Position numbers and translations under genes: made by a program
Part shown: positions 36,177-45,859 of the stretch, one piece after another
Layout: each line of letters begins with the position of its first letter
Numbering within the stretch: the stretch's first letter is position 1
Assembly (NCBI GenBank): GCA_024398105.1
Contig: JAKSJP010000001.1
Location: forward strand, 1-64,000
Length of the DNA stretch: 64,000 nt
Source: Bacteroidales bacterium
Lineage (GTDB): Bacteria; Bacteroidota; Bacteroidia; Bacteroidales; UBA932
Direction of reading: 5' to 3'
Notes under the pieces: generated by a model
What the model was told of the DNA's origin: nothing
Seen by the model: only the letters and a program-made list of their open reading frames with translations
The model's database searches: none

Positions 36177-38237
36177 ATGAAGAAAACACGTACAAGTATT
36201 CTTGCTGCCGTATTCCTGATCACCTTTCCTTTCGGTCTGTATTCTCAAAGCCGTGAGTTGACTGACACACTTCAGGCATCAATCAAGACAGCCCATAAGA
36301 AAGTGGCAAGGAACATAGCTACACTGGAGTCTGATGTAAGGAACATACGTGCAGTCGTTTCGCCTCTTGGTGAAGGCGACCCTATACGCTGGGCACAAGG
36401 AACCCCAGGTGTAACGACTGGAGCAGACGGTACCACCGCCTTCTACGTGAGAGGCGGAAATATGGGCAACAACCTCATCTCACTGGACGGTGTCCCAATT
36501 TATGGCTATTCGCACATCCTAGGTCTCACGACGATCATCCCGTCATCGGTCATTTCAGAAGCCAGTATTTCGAAGGGAGGTTTCTCAGGACAGGACAACA
36601 ACTTCACATCAGCCCATCTCAAGATAACGACACGAGATGTTGACAAGACTTTCGGGATAGGAGCTTCTCTGAACAATTTCATGGCAGGAGCACAGGCAGA
36701 AGCAACGATGCTCAAGAGATTCCATTTCCTCGCTTCGGCGAGAGTATCGCCTCTGACATGGGAATATAAGGCTGTGAAAGGGGCTCTTCCGTCTATTCTG
36801 GGAGGTCTTGATGATTTCAACGCAAATGTATACGACCTCTATGGAAAACTGAGAGTTGACATATGGAGGAACATATATCTCGAGTCTTCATATCTTGCAA
36901 GCGAAGACGGATACCTGTTCTCCAAGGAAACTGACTCACACGAGGAAATGGGATGGAGCAACCGCATCGGACTTGTAAAGCTCCATTCCGGAGGCAGGAA
37001 ATCCGAAACAGAGGTAGCATGGTCATACAACAGATATGATACACGCCAGATACAGGATAAGATATTCCGCGAATCACATAATATCCTGTCACTGAACTCA
37101 GGTATCAAGGAAAGCACTTTCTCGGCCCATCGTACCAGACGGTTTTTCCAGAAAGAACGTCTTTCTGTTTCATACGGACTGAAACGGCAGAGGGCCGCAT
37201 TTGAAGTACTTGGGACATCAGAAGAGCATGGACCGATGGAAACAGTTCTTGCCAACGTCTTCACTGATCTTTCGTACAAGCTCCCGGAAAGGGTCGAGGT
37301 CAGGGCAAGCATCAGAAGGAATTACTTCAGGAACAATGGCGGAGGAGGCGTTGCAATCCGTCACAGTCCCATCGACCCACATTCATCATGGGAAGAGAGC
37401 CTGTATGCACGTATAGCTTTGCCTGAAGGATTTGCATTCGAGGCGACCTTTGACAATCTGGTCCAGTACTACCACCTCCTGGAGGGACTTCCAGTAGGAT
37501 GGAGCCTTGATGCAATGATTCCTTCTGATGTCATGATCATGGATAAAGGTGTCAGACCAGAGACATCATTGCAGTACGGAGCAGGTCTGTCGTATACTAA
37601 CGGGAATCACAGTGCCTCAGCCGGCTATTTCCACAAGAAGATGGATGGACTGATTTTCTATAGGTTCGCACAGACTCTTTTCGACAACGGTTATGCCAAA
37701 TGGACCAAGGATGCATGCCAAGGTCAGGGAATGTCATACGGAGGAGAATTCATGTACGAATACCAAGCCAGAGATTTTTACTCAAGACTATCATATACCT
37801 TGTCCAAGGCAGACAGAAGCGGATTCTCCCTCATCAATGACGGAGACTGGTTCCATGCCAGGTTTGACCGCAGGCACGTTCTGTCCGCAATGGCTCAATG
37901 GAAGGGATTCAGCGCGGCCATGACCCTCCAGAGCGGGCACTGGGAGGACGGAGCATCAGAGAAATACCAGATGGATTTCTTCGGAGAAGACATGTGGACA
38001 GCTGACTATTATTCCACAGTCAACAACTATCACATGCCTACAGTATTCAGGCTGGACATTGGTTACCAGAAGGATTTCACGACAGGGAGATTTAACCATT
38101 CCGTCAATCTTGGAATCTGCAATGTCACCAACCATTTCAATCCGTTCATGCTCTATTATGACTCAAGAGAGGAAGAATGGAAAGCTATCGCCCTTCTGCC
38201 GATTCTGCCGAACTTCAGTTACAGGATAGAATTCTAG
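36177..38237 (+). CDS. TonB-dependent outer-membrane receptor
   Basis: A 686-residue outer-membrane active transporter. Signal peptide MKKTRTSILAAVFLITFPFGLYSQ is followed by a short linker and the plug domain (GTTAFYVRGGNMGNNLISLDGVPIYG, about 85-110). A 22-strand-type barrel then runs to a terminal Phe (FSYRIEF). Unlike most Bacteroidota receptors it lacks the N-terminal carboxypeptidase-like domain, and no SusD partner is present; the DUF4249 lipoprotein takes that place. An ATG one codon earlier is also possible. The substrate is unknown. Like its partner it is relatively AT-rich. Confidence 0.9.
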   Translation: MKKTRTSILAAVFLITFPFGLYSQSRELTDTLQASIKTAHKKVARNIATLESDVRNIRAVVSPLGEGDPIRWAQGTPGVTTGADGTTAFYVRGGNMGNNLISLDGVPIYGYSHILGLTTIIPSSVISEASISKGGFSGQDNNFTSAHLKITTRDVDKTFGIGASLNNFMAGAQAEATMLKRFHFLASARVSPLTWEYKAVKGALPSILGGLDDFNANVYDLYGKLRVDIWRNIYLESSYLASEDGYLFSKETDSHEEMGWSNRIGLVKLHSGGRKSETEVAWSYNRYDTRQIQDKIFRESHNILSLNSGIKESTFSAHRTRRFFQKERLSVSYGLKRQRAAFEVLGTSEEHGPMETVLANVFTDLSYKLPERVEVRASIRRNYFRNNGGGGVAIRHSPIDPHSSWEESLYARIALPEGFAFEATFDNLVQYYHLLEGLPVGWSLDAMIPSDVMIMDKGVRPETSLQYGAGLSYTNGNHSASAGYFHKKMDGLIFYRFAQTLFDNGYAKWTKDACQGQGMSYGGEFMYEYQARDFYSRLSYTLSKADRSGFSLINDGDWFHARFDRRHVLSAMAQWKGFSAAMTLQSGHWEDGASEKYQMDFFGEDMWTADYYSTVNNYHMPTVFRLDIGYQKDFTTGRFNHSVNLGICNVTNHFNPFMLYYDSREEEWKAIALLPILPNFSYRIEF

Positions 38238-38262
38238 CACAACAACTTACTGACTTTTCAGT

Positions 38263-38270
38263 TATCTTTG
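38263..38270 (+). promoter_or_regulatory. Probable -7 element of the GH43-GH13 operon
   Basis: TATCTTTG fits TAnnTTTG 23 bases before the GH43 ATG. No -33 TTTG is found. Confidence 0.5.
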
Positions 38271-38293
38271 CACATAACCAATAATCACTACAC

Positions 38294-39862
38294 ATGAAAA
38301 TCAAGCATATTCTTGCAGCTGCTGCATTCATAAGCGGAATGCTGGCATTCAACGAAGCTTCTGCCCAGATTGCCAGATGGGGCGATCAGGGGAACGGGAC
38401 ATACATCAATCCAGTCCTGAATGGTGACTACTCTGACCCGGACGCGATAAGAGTCGGTGACAAGTATTACATGGTAGCATCGGATTTCCACTTCATCGGA
38501 ATGCAGGTGCTGGAATCCGACGACCTCGTCAACTGGAGATACGTGACCCAGATCTACGACAGGTTCGACTATCCCGGCTGGGACGACAACAGCATGTATG
38601 CAAGAGGTTCATGGGCTCCGTCGATACGCTATCACGACGGACGTTTCTACGTCTTCTTCTGCACCCCGTCAGAAGGTCTGTTCATGTCAAGCGCTCCTGC
38701 CGCTGAAGGTCCATGGGACAAGCTCACCCTCGTACACGAAGGTACCGGAAGAGGATGGGAAGATCCGTGTCCATTCTGGGACGAAGACGGTAATGCCTAC
38801 CTTGGACGCAGCCAGGTCGGTGCAGGCCCTATCATCATACACAGGATGTCCCCTGACGGAAAGAAACTTCTCGACGAAGGAAAGACCGTATATGAAGGAC
38901 CGGTGGCAGAAGGCACCAAGATCCATAAGATGAACGGCTACTACTATCTCTCGATCCCTGAGGGAGGAGTAGAGAAAGGCAACCAGGTCATACTCCGCTC
39001 CGCAAGCATCTATGGCCCATACGACAAGAAGGTCGTACTCGAGACAGGTTCCACCGACATAAACGGACCTCACCAGGGAGCGCTGGTCGACACGCCCGAA
39101 GGAGACTGGTATTTCCTTCATTTCCAGCACACTCCTGTACTCGGACGCGTAATGCACCTCCAGCCAGTCCATTGGTCTGATGGATGGCCTGTGATCGGAG
39201 TCGACATAGACCGCAACGGAATCGGAGAACCTGTATATTGCTGGAAGATGCCTTCTTCGACCGGAGCATTGCGTGCGAAGGCTCCTTTCAAGCCTGCGAC
39301 ATCCGATGATTTCTCTTCTTCAAAGCTCGGAGTTCAATGGCAGTTCAACCACAACCCGGTGAACTCAGCATGGAGCCTTACAGAAAAGCCAGGCAAGCTT
39401 TCATTGCATGCGCTTAAGAGCGAGTCGTTCCTCAAGGCCCACAACACTCTGACTCAGAAGTTCCTTGGCGCAGCCGGAGAGATTACAGTCACTCTGGATG
39501 CAGCTGCCATGACCGAGGGCCAGAAGGCCGGTCTCGCACTGATGGGCAAGGGCAACAGGTTGCTCGGAATCAAGATTGTCGAGGGAAAGAAAGTACTGTT
39601 CATCGAGGAAGCTGACGGCAGCTCTGCATTTGAGGAAGCCTATAAGGGCAGAAGTGTCAAGCTTCGCGTAGTGTATGATTTCGACAAGGAATGCTGTCAG
39701 TTCAGCTACAGCGTGGACGGTAAGTCATACAAGGAGGTCGGCGGTACATTCCTTACTCTCTATACAAACTGGAAAGGTGCCCGTCCGGCTCTGTTCAGCT
39801 ACAACACCGTAAAGGACGGCGGTGTCGCTGTATTCGACGATTTCTATTACACATTTGAATAA
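38294..39862 (+). CDS. Glycoside hydrolase family 43, beta-xylosidase/arabinofuranosidase-like
   Basis: A secreted enzyme that likely trims xylose or arabinose from plant polysaccharide. The signal peptide ends near ASAQ (residue 25). The five-bladed propeller shows the GH43 catalytic set: base Asp48 in GDYSDPD, pKa-modulating Asp in WEDPCPFWDEDG, and acid Glu in GPVAEGTKIHKMNG. From about residue 335 a beta-sandwich domain (DDFSSSKLGVQWQFNHNP, ending VAVFDDFYYTFE) matches the C-terminal lectin-like domain found in many GH43 xylosidases. The precise subfamily is not resolved. It overlaps the following GH13 gene by one base (TAATG). Confidence 0.92.
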   Translation: MKIKHILAAAAFISGMLAFNEASAQIARWGDQGNGTYINPVLNGDYSDPDAIRVGDKYYMVASDFHFIGMQVLESDDLVNWRYVTQIYDRFDYPGWDDNSMYARGSWAPSIRYHDGRFYVFFCTPSEGLFMSSAPAAEGPWDKLTLVHEGTGRGWEDPCPFWDEDGNAYLGRSQVGAGPIIIHRMSPDGKKLLDEGKTVYEGPVAEGTKIHKMNGYYYLSIPEGGVEKGNQVILRSASIYGPYDKKVVLETGSTDINGPHQGALVDTPEGDWYFLHFQHTPVLGRVMHLQPVHWSDGWPVIGVDIDRNGIGEPVYCWKMPSSTGALRAKAPFKPATSDDFSSSKLGVQWQFNHNPVNSAWSLTEKPGKLSLHALKSESFLKAHNTLTQKFLGAAGEITVTLDAAAMTEGQKAGLALMGKGNRLLGIKIVEGKKVLFIEEADGSSAFEEAYKGRSVKLRVVYDFDKECCQFSYSVDGKSYKEVGGTFLTLYTNWKGARPALFSYNTVKDGGVAVFDDFYYTFE

Positions 39863-41592
39863 TGAACATCAAGACATTAATTGTTGCAGCAGTAGTGGCA
39901 GCTACAGGATCAATAGCAGCGCACTCTCAGAACCCAGGGCAGCCTGAATGGCTCGGGGATGCAGTAGTCTACCAGATCTATCCGTCATCATTCCAGGATT
40001 CAGACGGGAATGGCATAGGAGACCTTCCTGGTATCACTTCCAGGCTTGAATACATCAAGTCCTTGGGAGTCACTGCCATATGGATGAATCCTATTTTCGT
40101 CTCAGGATTCACTGACGGCGGTTATGACATCATCGACTTCTACAAGGTCGACCCTAGATTCGGCACAAACACCGATCTGGTGAAGCTTGTGGAAAAGGCA
40201 CATAGTCTTGGAATGAAGGTCGTGCTGGACCTGGTTGCAGGTCATTCCTCCGACCAGTGCGAATGGTTCCTGCAGAGTGCGGAGGCCGAGAACCTCCACT
40301 ACTCCGACTATTACATCTGGCCTTCATTCAAGCCTGAGGAACCAGCTTCGAACGGTCCGATGGATTATGCCCAGCTGATGAACTCGAGCGCATCCCTCAT
40401 CAGGAAGTTCGTGAAGACCGACGCACCGAGAGGACCATACTATGTCAAGAATTTCTTCGACACCCAGCCTGCCCTCAACTATGGTTTCGCCAATCCTGAT
40501 CCTGACCATCCATGGGAGCAGGGCGTCGATGATCCAGGCCCTCAGGCCATGCGCCGTGAGCTCAAGAACATAATGTCGTTCTGGATGGACAAGGGAGTCG
40601 ACGGATTCCGCGTCGATATGGCGGCAAGTCTTGTGAAGAACGATTTCGACAAGTCGGCGACGATCAAGCTATGGCAGACTGACCTCAAGAAGTGGTTCAA
40701 GGAGAACTACCCGGACAATGTACTGATCGCAGAATGGTTCAATCCGTCACAGTCAATCGAGGCAGGTTTCGACATCGATTTCTTCTGCCATGACGGAACG
40801 TACAACTACTCTACACTTTTCTTCAACATCAACAGAAGGAGCGGAGGGGCTGCCACATGCTACTTCGACCTTGCAGGCGAGGGTGAGCTGAAGACATGGT
40901 ACGACCTCTACAAGTTCCAGTACGACGCAGTCCAGGGAAAGGGCTATGTAAGCATGCCTACCGGCAACCACGATTTCACCCGGCTAAGCGCAGGAGCACG
41001 TACCTCACAGGACCAGCTGAAAGTTGCCATGACCTTTTTCCTCACCATGCCAGGCGTGCCGTTCATCTATTATGGAGACGAGATCGGACTTACGCATCAG
41101 AGCAATGTAAAGCCAGTGGAAGGCGCTGGAGCAAGGACAGGAACCAGAATCCCTATGCTGTGGGACGCAAGCAAGAATGCAGGTTTCTCGACTGCGGAAG
41201 CTGAGAAGCTCTACATTCCTCAGGATCCTGATCCGGCACGCAGGACAGTGGAGAATCAGGAGTCAGATCCGTCTTCGCTTCTGAACTATGTAAAGAATCT
41301 GCTCAAGATACGCAAGGCAAGCAAGGCTCTGGGCAATGACGGTGAGTGGAGACTCGTCAGCAGCCTCGACCAGCCTTACCCTATGGTCTATGAGCGTTCA
41401 AGAGATGGTGAAAAATGCCTCGTGGTTGTCAATCCATCGGCAAAGAAAGTAAGCGTAGACATCCCTGCCTACGGAAATCAGAGCCCTGAAATACTTGGTG
41501 GCTTCTACAAAAAGGCCAGCTACAAGAGCGGAAAGACAAGTGACAGGATCACTGTTGACGGCTGCTCCGCAGTCATCTATTCAATCAAGTAA
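39862..41592 (+). CDS. Glycoside hydrolase family 13 (alpha-glucosidase/alpha-amylase type)
   Basis: A 576-residue exported alpha-glucan hydrolase. A signal peptide (MNIKTLIVAAVVAATGSIAAHSQ) precedes the TIM barrel. GH13 motifs are in order: LDLVAGHSSD (region I), GFRVDMAA with the nucleophile Asp (region II), VLIAEWF with the acid Glu (region III), and GNHDF (region IV), then a small beta C-terminal domain. QIYPSSFQDSDGNGIGD near the start recalls oligo-1,6-glucosidases and trehalose hydrolases. Exact linkage is not readable. It is translationally coupled to the GH43 gene. It ends 20 bases before the convergent PatB-like gene. Confidence 0.92.
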   Translation: MNIKTLIVAAVVAATGSIAAHSQNPGQPEWLGDAVVYQIYPSSFQDSDGNGIGDLPGITSRLEYIKSLGVTAIWMNPIFVSGFTDGGYDIIDFYKVDPRFGTNTDLVKLVEKAHSLGMKVVLDLVAGHSSDQCEWFLQSAEAENLHYSDYYIWPSFKPEEPASNGPMDYAQLMNSSASLIRKFVKTDAPRGPYYVKNFFDTQPALNYGFANPDPDHPWEQGVDDPGPQAMRRELKNIMSFWMDKGVDGFRVDMAASLVKNDFDKSATIKLWQTDLKKWFKENYPDNVLIAEWFNPSQSIEAGFDIDFFCHDGTYNYSTLFFNINRRSGGAATCYFDLAGEGELKTWYDLYKFQYDAVQGKGYVSMPTGNHDFTRLSAGARTSQDQLKVAMTFFLTMPGVPFIYYGDEIGLTHQSNVKPVEGAGARTGTRIPMLWDASKNAGFSTAEAEKLYIPQDPDPARRTVENQESDPSSLLNYVKNLLKIRKASKALGNDGEWRLVSSLDQPYPMVYERSRDGEKCLVVVNPSAKKVSVDIPAYGNQSPEILGGFYKKASYKSGKTSDRITVDGCSAVIYSIK

Positions 41593-41612
41593 GACACTGG
41601 ACATAAGTCCTG

Positions 41613-42809
41613 CTATACATCGGCCTGGAGTCTCTTCAGGCCGATTACTATTCTACGGAGTCCCTCAGCCACAAGAGAGCGAGGTGCGGCAAGGTTGATT
41701 CTCATGAATCCGTCACGGCCGTACATCGTTCCGGTATTGATCCAGACTTTCTCATTCCTGAGCAGGGATTCCTCCACATCCTCTGTCTTCATTCCTCCAA
41801 GGGCAGAACAGTCGAACCACGCAAGATAGGTACCCTCCAGAGAGCAGACAGGGAAATCTGGAAGCTCCCTGCCGAACACTTCGAGCAGGAGCTGATAGTT
41901 GCCCCAGATATACTCGTTCAGCTGGCTGAGCCACTCGGCGCCTTCATCCGAATATGCTGCCACGAGCGCCACATGTCCGAAAGGATTGACGTCGCAGATC
42001 TCATTGATGTTGATCGCCTTGTCGATCGCAGCGCGCCACTGAGGGTTGTCGGTGATGATGTTCGCGATCTGGAGACCGGCTGTATTGAATGCCTTGCTTG
42101 AGGAATTCATGGTCACGCAGATGTGCTGATACTCCTGGCCGAGCGATGCAAAAGGGATGAACTTATAGCCCGGCATGACGATCTCGCAGTGGATCTCATC
42201 GCTGGCGACAACGACATTGTGCCTAATGCAGATATCACCTACCCTCCTGAGTTCCTCCTCTGTCCAGACTCTTCCGGAAGGATTGTGAGGATTGCAGAAC
42301 AGGAGAAGACCACAGTCCGGGTCGGAGCAGATCTGCTCGAGAAGCTCAAAGTCTATGGTATGCGTCCCGTCCTTGTAGACAAGCGGACATTCTGCGAGAG
42401 AGCAGTCATTGTTCCTTATCGAGCTGAAGAAGCAGTTGTAGGCAGGAGTAAGTGCAGCCACCTTGCTGCCAGGCTTGCATAAAGCCTTGATGACAGCTGA
42501 CATCGCAGGGACTACACCTGTCGTATAGAGTATCCATGAAGGATCGATCCTCCAGCCATGACGGCTGGAGAACCAGTCCACGATCGTGTCATAGTAGCGC
42601 TGAGGTACGATGTTGTAGCCATAGACCGGATGCATCGCGCGCTCCTGGACAGCCTTGCTGATGCAAGGAGCCACTTCGAAATCCATGTCCGCTACCCACA
42701 TAGGGATGACATCAGACGTATCTATGGGCATATCATATGGAGGTCTTTCATCCCATTTTACGCACGCTGTCCCGCGTCGGTAAACAAGCTTGTCGAAATC
42801 GTATCTCAT
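41613..42809 (-). CDS. MalY/PatB family PLP-dependent C-S lyase
   Basis: A 398-residue fold-type I aminotransferase-like enzyme of the MalY/PatB group, which cleaves cystathionine or cysteine conjugates to a thiol, pyruvate and ammonia. Family landmarks are DVIPMWVADMDFEVAPCI (about 35-52), HPVYGYN, LLFCNPHNPSGRVW, VASDEIHCEIV, and the PLP lysine in MNSSSKAFNTAGLQ. It is the last of six leftward genes, 17 bases after DUF3737. The final nine codons contain a perfect 9-bp inverted repeat. Confidence 0.93.
   Translation of the reverse strand: MRYDFDKLVYRRGTACVKWDERPPYDMPIDTSDVIPMWVADMDFEVAPCISKAVQERAMHPVYGYNIVPQRYYDTIVDWFSSRHGWRIDPSWILYTTGVVPAMSAVIKALCKPGSKVAALTPAYNCFFSSIRNNDCSLAECPLVYKDGTHTIDFELLEQICSDPDCGLLLFCNPHNPSGRVWTEEELRRVGDICIRHNVVVASDEIHCEIVMPGYKFIPFASLGQEYQHICVTMNSSSKAFNTAGLQIANIITDNPQWRAAIDKAININEICDVNPFGHVALVAAYSDEGAEWLSQLNEYIWGNYQLLLEVFGRELPDFPVCSLEGTYLAWFDCSALGGMKTEDVEESLLRNEKVWINTGTMYGRDGFMRINLAAPRSLVAEGLRRIVIGLKRLQADV
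41619..41645. terminator. Perfect 9-bp inverted repeat at the GH13/PatB gene junction
   Basis: ATCGGCCTG (41619-41627) and CAGGCCGAT (41637-41645) pair perfectly around a 9-base loop. The hairpin lies inside the last codons of the PatB-like gene and just past the GH13 stop. No T-run follows on either strand, so termination, if any, may be Rho-dependent. Confidence 0.4.
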
Positions 42810-42826
42810 AATGCAGATATCAGATA

Positions 42827-43675
42827 TTACTTTTCCTTGACCTCAATGACGCAGTCGCCAGGGGCCTTCATGTTCTGGTCGATTATTATCTCTCCGACCG
42901 AATCCACTGTGATATGACCCGAACGAGGGTTCTTGATAGAATGGACATGGCCCTTGATGGTAGCGGTAACTGTAGAGTACTCGAGGGCCAGGTCAGCATC
43001 CTCGCCGAAGGTACAGTCCTCAAGCACGAGGTTCTCGCAATAGCAGAGAGGCTGTGAGCCGCTGATGTGGCAGCGGACAAGCCTGAGGTTGCGGGAGTGC
43101 CATCCAAGGAATTCACCGCTGATCCTGGAATCATAGACAGTTACATTGTCCGTCTCCCAGAACGCGTCCTTGGTGTTCAGGATCGAATCGTGGATCTCCA
43201 CGTTCTTCGTCCACTGGAAAGAGTAGTTGCCATCAAGCTTGAAGTTTTTGATCTTCACGTCGCTGCAATGCATGAAGATATAGTCGGCACGGTCAGCGAC
43301 GACATCCTCCATCTCAACATTACGGCAGCTCCAGAGTGTCTCAGAGGCAGTCGGGATCATCACGTTCCTGAGCCTGATCCCGTCCATCTCGCGGAACATC
43401 TTGGGAGCATCCACTATTGTGTCCTGCATGTCAAGGTCATGCGAATACCAGAGTGCGGCACGCGCGCCACCTGTGAAGAGGCAGTCCTTGATCGTGAAAC
43501 GGTCGCAGCACCAGAATGGGTACTTACCCTCGAACTGGCAGCGGACGGCTGTGATATCGGAGGTTTCCTTGAGTGCAGACTCTCCTGCGTGGATCTTCAC
43601 GCCCTCGAGATAGAGTCCGTGCTCGTTATATAGAGGTCTTTCACCTCCGAATTCCTGATTGATGATCTTCTTCAT
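42827..43675 (-). CDS. DUF3737 family right-handed beta-helix protein
   Basis: A 282-residue protein of unknown function. Repeating short strands of the type NVTVYDSRISGEFLGWHSRNLRLVRC suggest a right-handed parallel beta-helix. Family landmarks are MKKIINQEFGGERPLY at the start, FWCCDRFTIKDCLF, and GARAALWYSHDL. No signal peptide is seen, so it is probably cytoplasmic. I use the ATG at 43675, which overlaps the MATE stop (TAATG), rather than the ATG 14 codons upstream inside the MATE gene. It lies between a MATE exporter and a C-S lyase in one operon. Confidence 0.9.
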   Translation of the reverse strand: MKKIINQEFGGERPLYNEHGLYLEGVKIHAGESALKETSDITAVRCQFEGKYPFWCCDRFTIKDCLFTGGARAALWYSHDLDMQDTIVDAPKMFREMDGIRLRNVMIPTASETLWSCRNVEMEDVVADRADYIFMHCSDVKIKNFKLDGNYSFQWTKNVEIHDSILNTKDAFWETDNVTVYDSRISGEFLGWHSRNLRLVRCHISGSQPLCYCENLVLEDCTFGEDADLALEYSTVTATIKGHVHSIKNPRSGHITVDSVGEIIIDQNMKAPGDCVIEVKEK

Positions 43676-45066
43676 TATAATGTTTGTTTTTGTTCTACAA
43701 AGCGTTTTCCCAGCCATCTGTCACCGCTCACCCTGGCAAGGAAGAGAAGTCCGCGTACGTTCAGTTCGACGCACATGGCGATCCAGTAGCCCACAAGGCC
43801 CATCTTAGGGACAAGCAGCAGCGCAAGGCCTATACGTACTATCCACATACTTGTGAAATTGATGGCCGAAGGCATAAGGGTATCTCCGGCACCTACGCAT
43901 GAACCGTAGGCTACCATGGACACACCATAGAAAGTCTCGGCAAAGGCTTCTATCCTGAGGCATTTCGCACCGAGGGCGATGACTTCAGGATCATTGCTGA
44001 GCATGTCCATCAGCTGCGGTGCAAATATGTACATCAATATGCCAAGGAAAGTCATGATCATGGCTCCAAGAGAGATGTTTATCCTGGCGAACTTCCTGGC
44101 AAGGTCTTTTCGTGCAGCCCCGAGGCATTGTCCGACAAGGGTGGTCGCAGATTCCTCGAAGCCATAGCCCGGCATGTAGCAGAAACTTTCCGCAGTTATC
44201 GCAAGAGAATTGGCAGCCACTGCGATAGGACCCAGCGGGGCCACTATGACAGTCGCGACTATGAATGCACCTCTCATGACTACATTCTGCAGCCAGAGCG
44301 GACCGGTGATTCCGAAAGCGTCCCTGATGCTCCTCGACGTCGGGATGAAAGAGCCTTTCTCCCCAGTGATCCTGAGTTCAGATGATCGTGTGACTGTATA
44401 GGAGATCGACACGATCGCCATTATGCATTCAGCAAGGCCGGTGCCCATCGCGGCGCCAGGCACTCCCCATCCGAGCATATATATGAACAGGTAGTTGAAT
44501 GCCACGTCGAGGACTGCCATCGTGATATAGAGGATGGACGGCACCTTCATGTTGCCGCTGGCCTGCAGACATGCATTAGAGCAGAAACCCAGCGTCATGA
44601 AAGGCATGAAGATCGAATAGATGCGGAAATATGCTGACGCGTCGCTGCAGATGACGGGATCGCCACCGAGCCAGGTCGGGAGTCCCCCCGAGATCATGGT
44701 ACCTAGAATCGAGAAGATGACTCCGAATGCAAGGGATGCGGTAAATCCCTGACGCATCAGGGAGCGGGCGCCCTTGAAGTCCTTGGCACCGCAGCGATGG
44801 GCCACCTGGACAGAGAAACCGGAGCATACAGCCATGGCGAAACCAGCCATGATCCAGGTGCTCGTCGAGACAAGACCTATTGAGGCTGAAGGATTTGCGC
44901 CCAGATTACCGACCATGGAGGCATCGATGTACTGAAGCATCACGGATGCCAGCTGGGCCAGGATAGCAGGAATGGCAAGCAAAGCAGTAAGGCGGAGCTG
45001 CTGCCCCATCCTCATCGGTTGATTGTTGCGTATCAGTCCGAGTAGATTGTCCTTGCTTTCCGCCAT
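43675..45066 (-). CDS. MATE family efflux transporter
   Basis: A 463-residue inner-membrane exporter with about twelve hydrophobic segments. The two MATE halves are recognisable: LRLTALLAIPAILAQLASVMLQYIDASMVG at the start (typical DTAMVG-like segment), GTGLAECIMAIVSI at the end of the first half, and GYGFEESATTLVGQCLGA at the start of the second. The drug or metabolite exported, and Na+ or H+ coupling, cannot be told. It begins 7 bases after the MBL gene and is coupled to DUF3737. Confidence 0.92.
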   Translation of the reverse strand: MAESKDNLLGLIRNNQPMRMGQQLRLTALLAIPAILAQLASVMLQYIDASMVGNLGANPSASIGLVSTSTWIMAGFAMAVCSGFSVQVAHRCGAKDFKGARSLMRQGFTASLAFGVIFSILGTMISGGLPTWLGGDPVICSDASAYFRIYSIFMPFMTLGFCSNACLQASGNMKVPSILYITMAVLDVAFNYLFIYMLGWGVPGAAMGTGLAECIMAIVSISYTVTRSSELRITGEKGSFIPTSRSIRDAFGITGPLWLQNVVMRGAFIVATVIVAPLGPIAVAANSLAITAESFCYMPGYGFEESATTLVGQCLGAARKDLARKFARINISLGAMIMTFLGILMYIFAPQLMDMLSNDPEVIALGAKCLRIEAFAETFYGVSMVAYGSCVGAGDTLMPSAINFTSMWIVRIGLALLLVPKMGLVGYWIAMCVELNVRGLLFLARVSGDRWLGKRFVEQKQTL

Positions 45067-45073
45067 TATAATA

Positions 45074-45859
45074 CTACAGCATCATTAACGGCGAAGGGCT
45101 TCGCCTCGGAAGAGTCCTGAGATTCACAGTACCCTTCTCCACTCCGAGCTCCGCAAGCGCTTTCTCCGCACTTCTGTATGCCAGTTCCGGAGTATTGTTG
45201 TTCTCGCTGAGATGGCAGAGGAAAAGGTTCTTCAGGCCTGGATGCCAGAAGCGCCTGATCGCCTGCGCACATTCGTCATTGCTGAGATGGCCGTTACCCT
45301 GACAGATCCTCATCTTGAGGTCATGGGTATACGGACCGGAGATCAGCATGTCCATATCATAGTTGGATTCGACTACGACAGTATCAGCCTGCTGGGCGAA
45401 AGAGATCGCCTCTTCGGTCATACGTCCGATGTCTGTCATGATCACGAACTTGTGTCCGTCTATCATTATCGCATAGCCGACTGTCTGGGTAGCATCGTGA
45501 GGGACCACGAAATAACGTACCATGAACCCGTCGATCTCATTCCACTTCCCCTCTTCCAGAGGACGGGCGCAGGCACGGACATGGTCTGATGCCATGGTCC
45601 TTGCGGCCAGGAGGGTCGGAGTCGCGTAGACAGCCTTCATTATCCTCTTGCAGTATGATCCGAGATTGCGGATGTGGTCCATGTGGTCATGGGTCACAAG
45701 GATAGAGCTGAACGAGTCATAGTCAAGGCCTACGTTCTGGAAATATTTCTTCATATATCGAAGGCTCACGCCGGCATCGATGAGAATTCCTCTTTCATCG
45801 TTGCCAAGGAAATAGCAGTTTCCAGCGCTGCCGCTTGAAAGGCTGATAAATCTTATCAT
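45074..45859 (-). CDS. YycJ/WalJ-like MBL-fold metallo-hydrolase
   Basis: A 261-residue cytoplasmic metallo-beta-lactamase-fold enzyme. It opens with MIRFISLSSGSAGNCYFLG, a hallmark of the YycJ/WalJ group, some members of which are DNA exonucleases. The metal motif is VTHDHMDHIRN (about 53-63), with further ligands in VMTDIG and LCHLSENNNTPEL. The start overlaps the HAD gene by four bases. Family is secure; nuclease activity is inferred from relatives. Confidence 0.92.
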   Translation of the reverse strand: MIRFISLSSGSAGNCYFLGNDERGILIDAGVSLRYMKKYFQNVGLDYDSFSSILVTHDHMDHIRNLGSYCKRIMKAVYATPTLLAARTMASDHVRACARPLEEGKWNEIDGFMVRYFVVPHDATQTVGYAIMIDGHKFVIMTDIGRMTEEAISFAQQADTVVVESNYDMDMLISGPYTHDLKMRICQGNGHLSNDECAQAIRRFWHPGLKNLFLCHLSENNNTPELAYRSAEKALAELGVEKGTVNLRTLPRRSPSPLMML

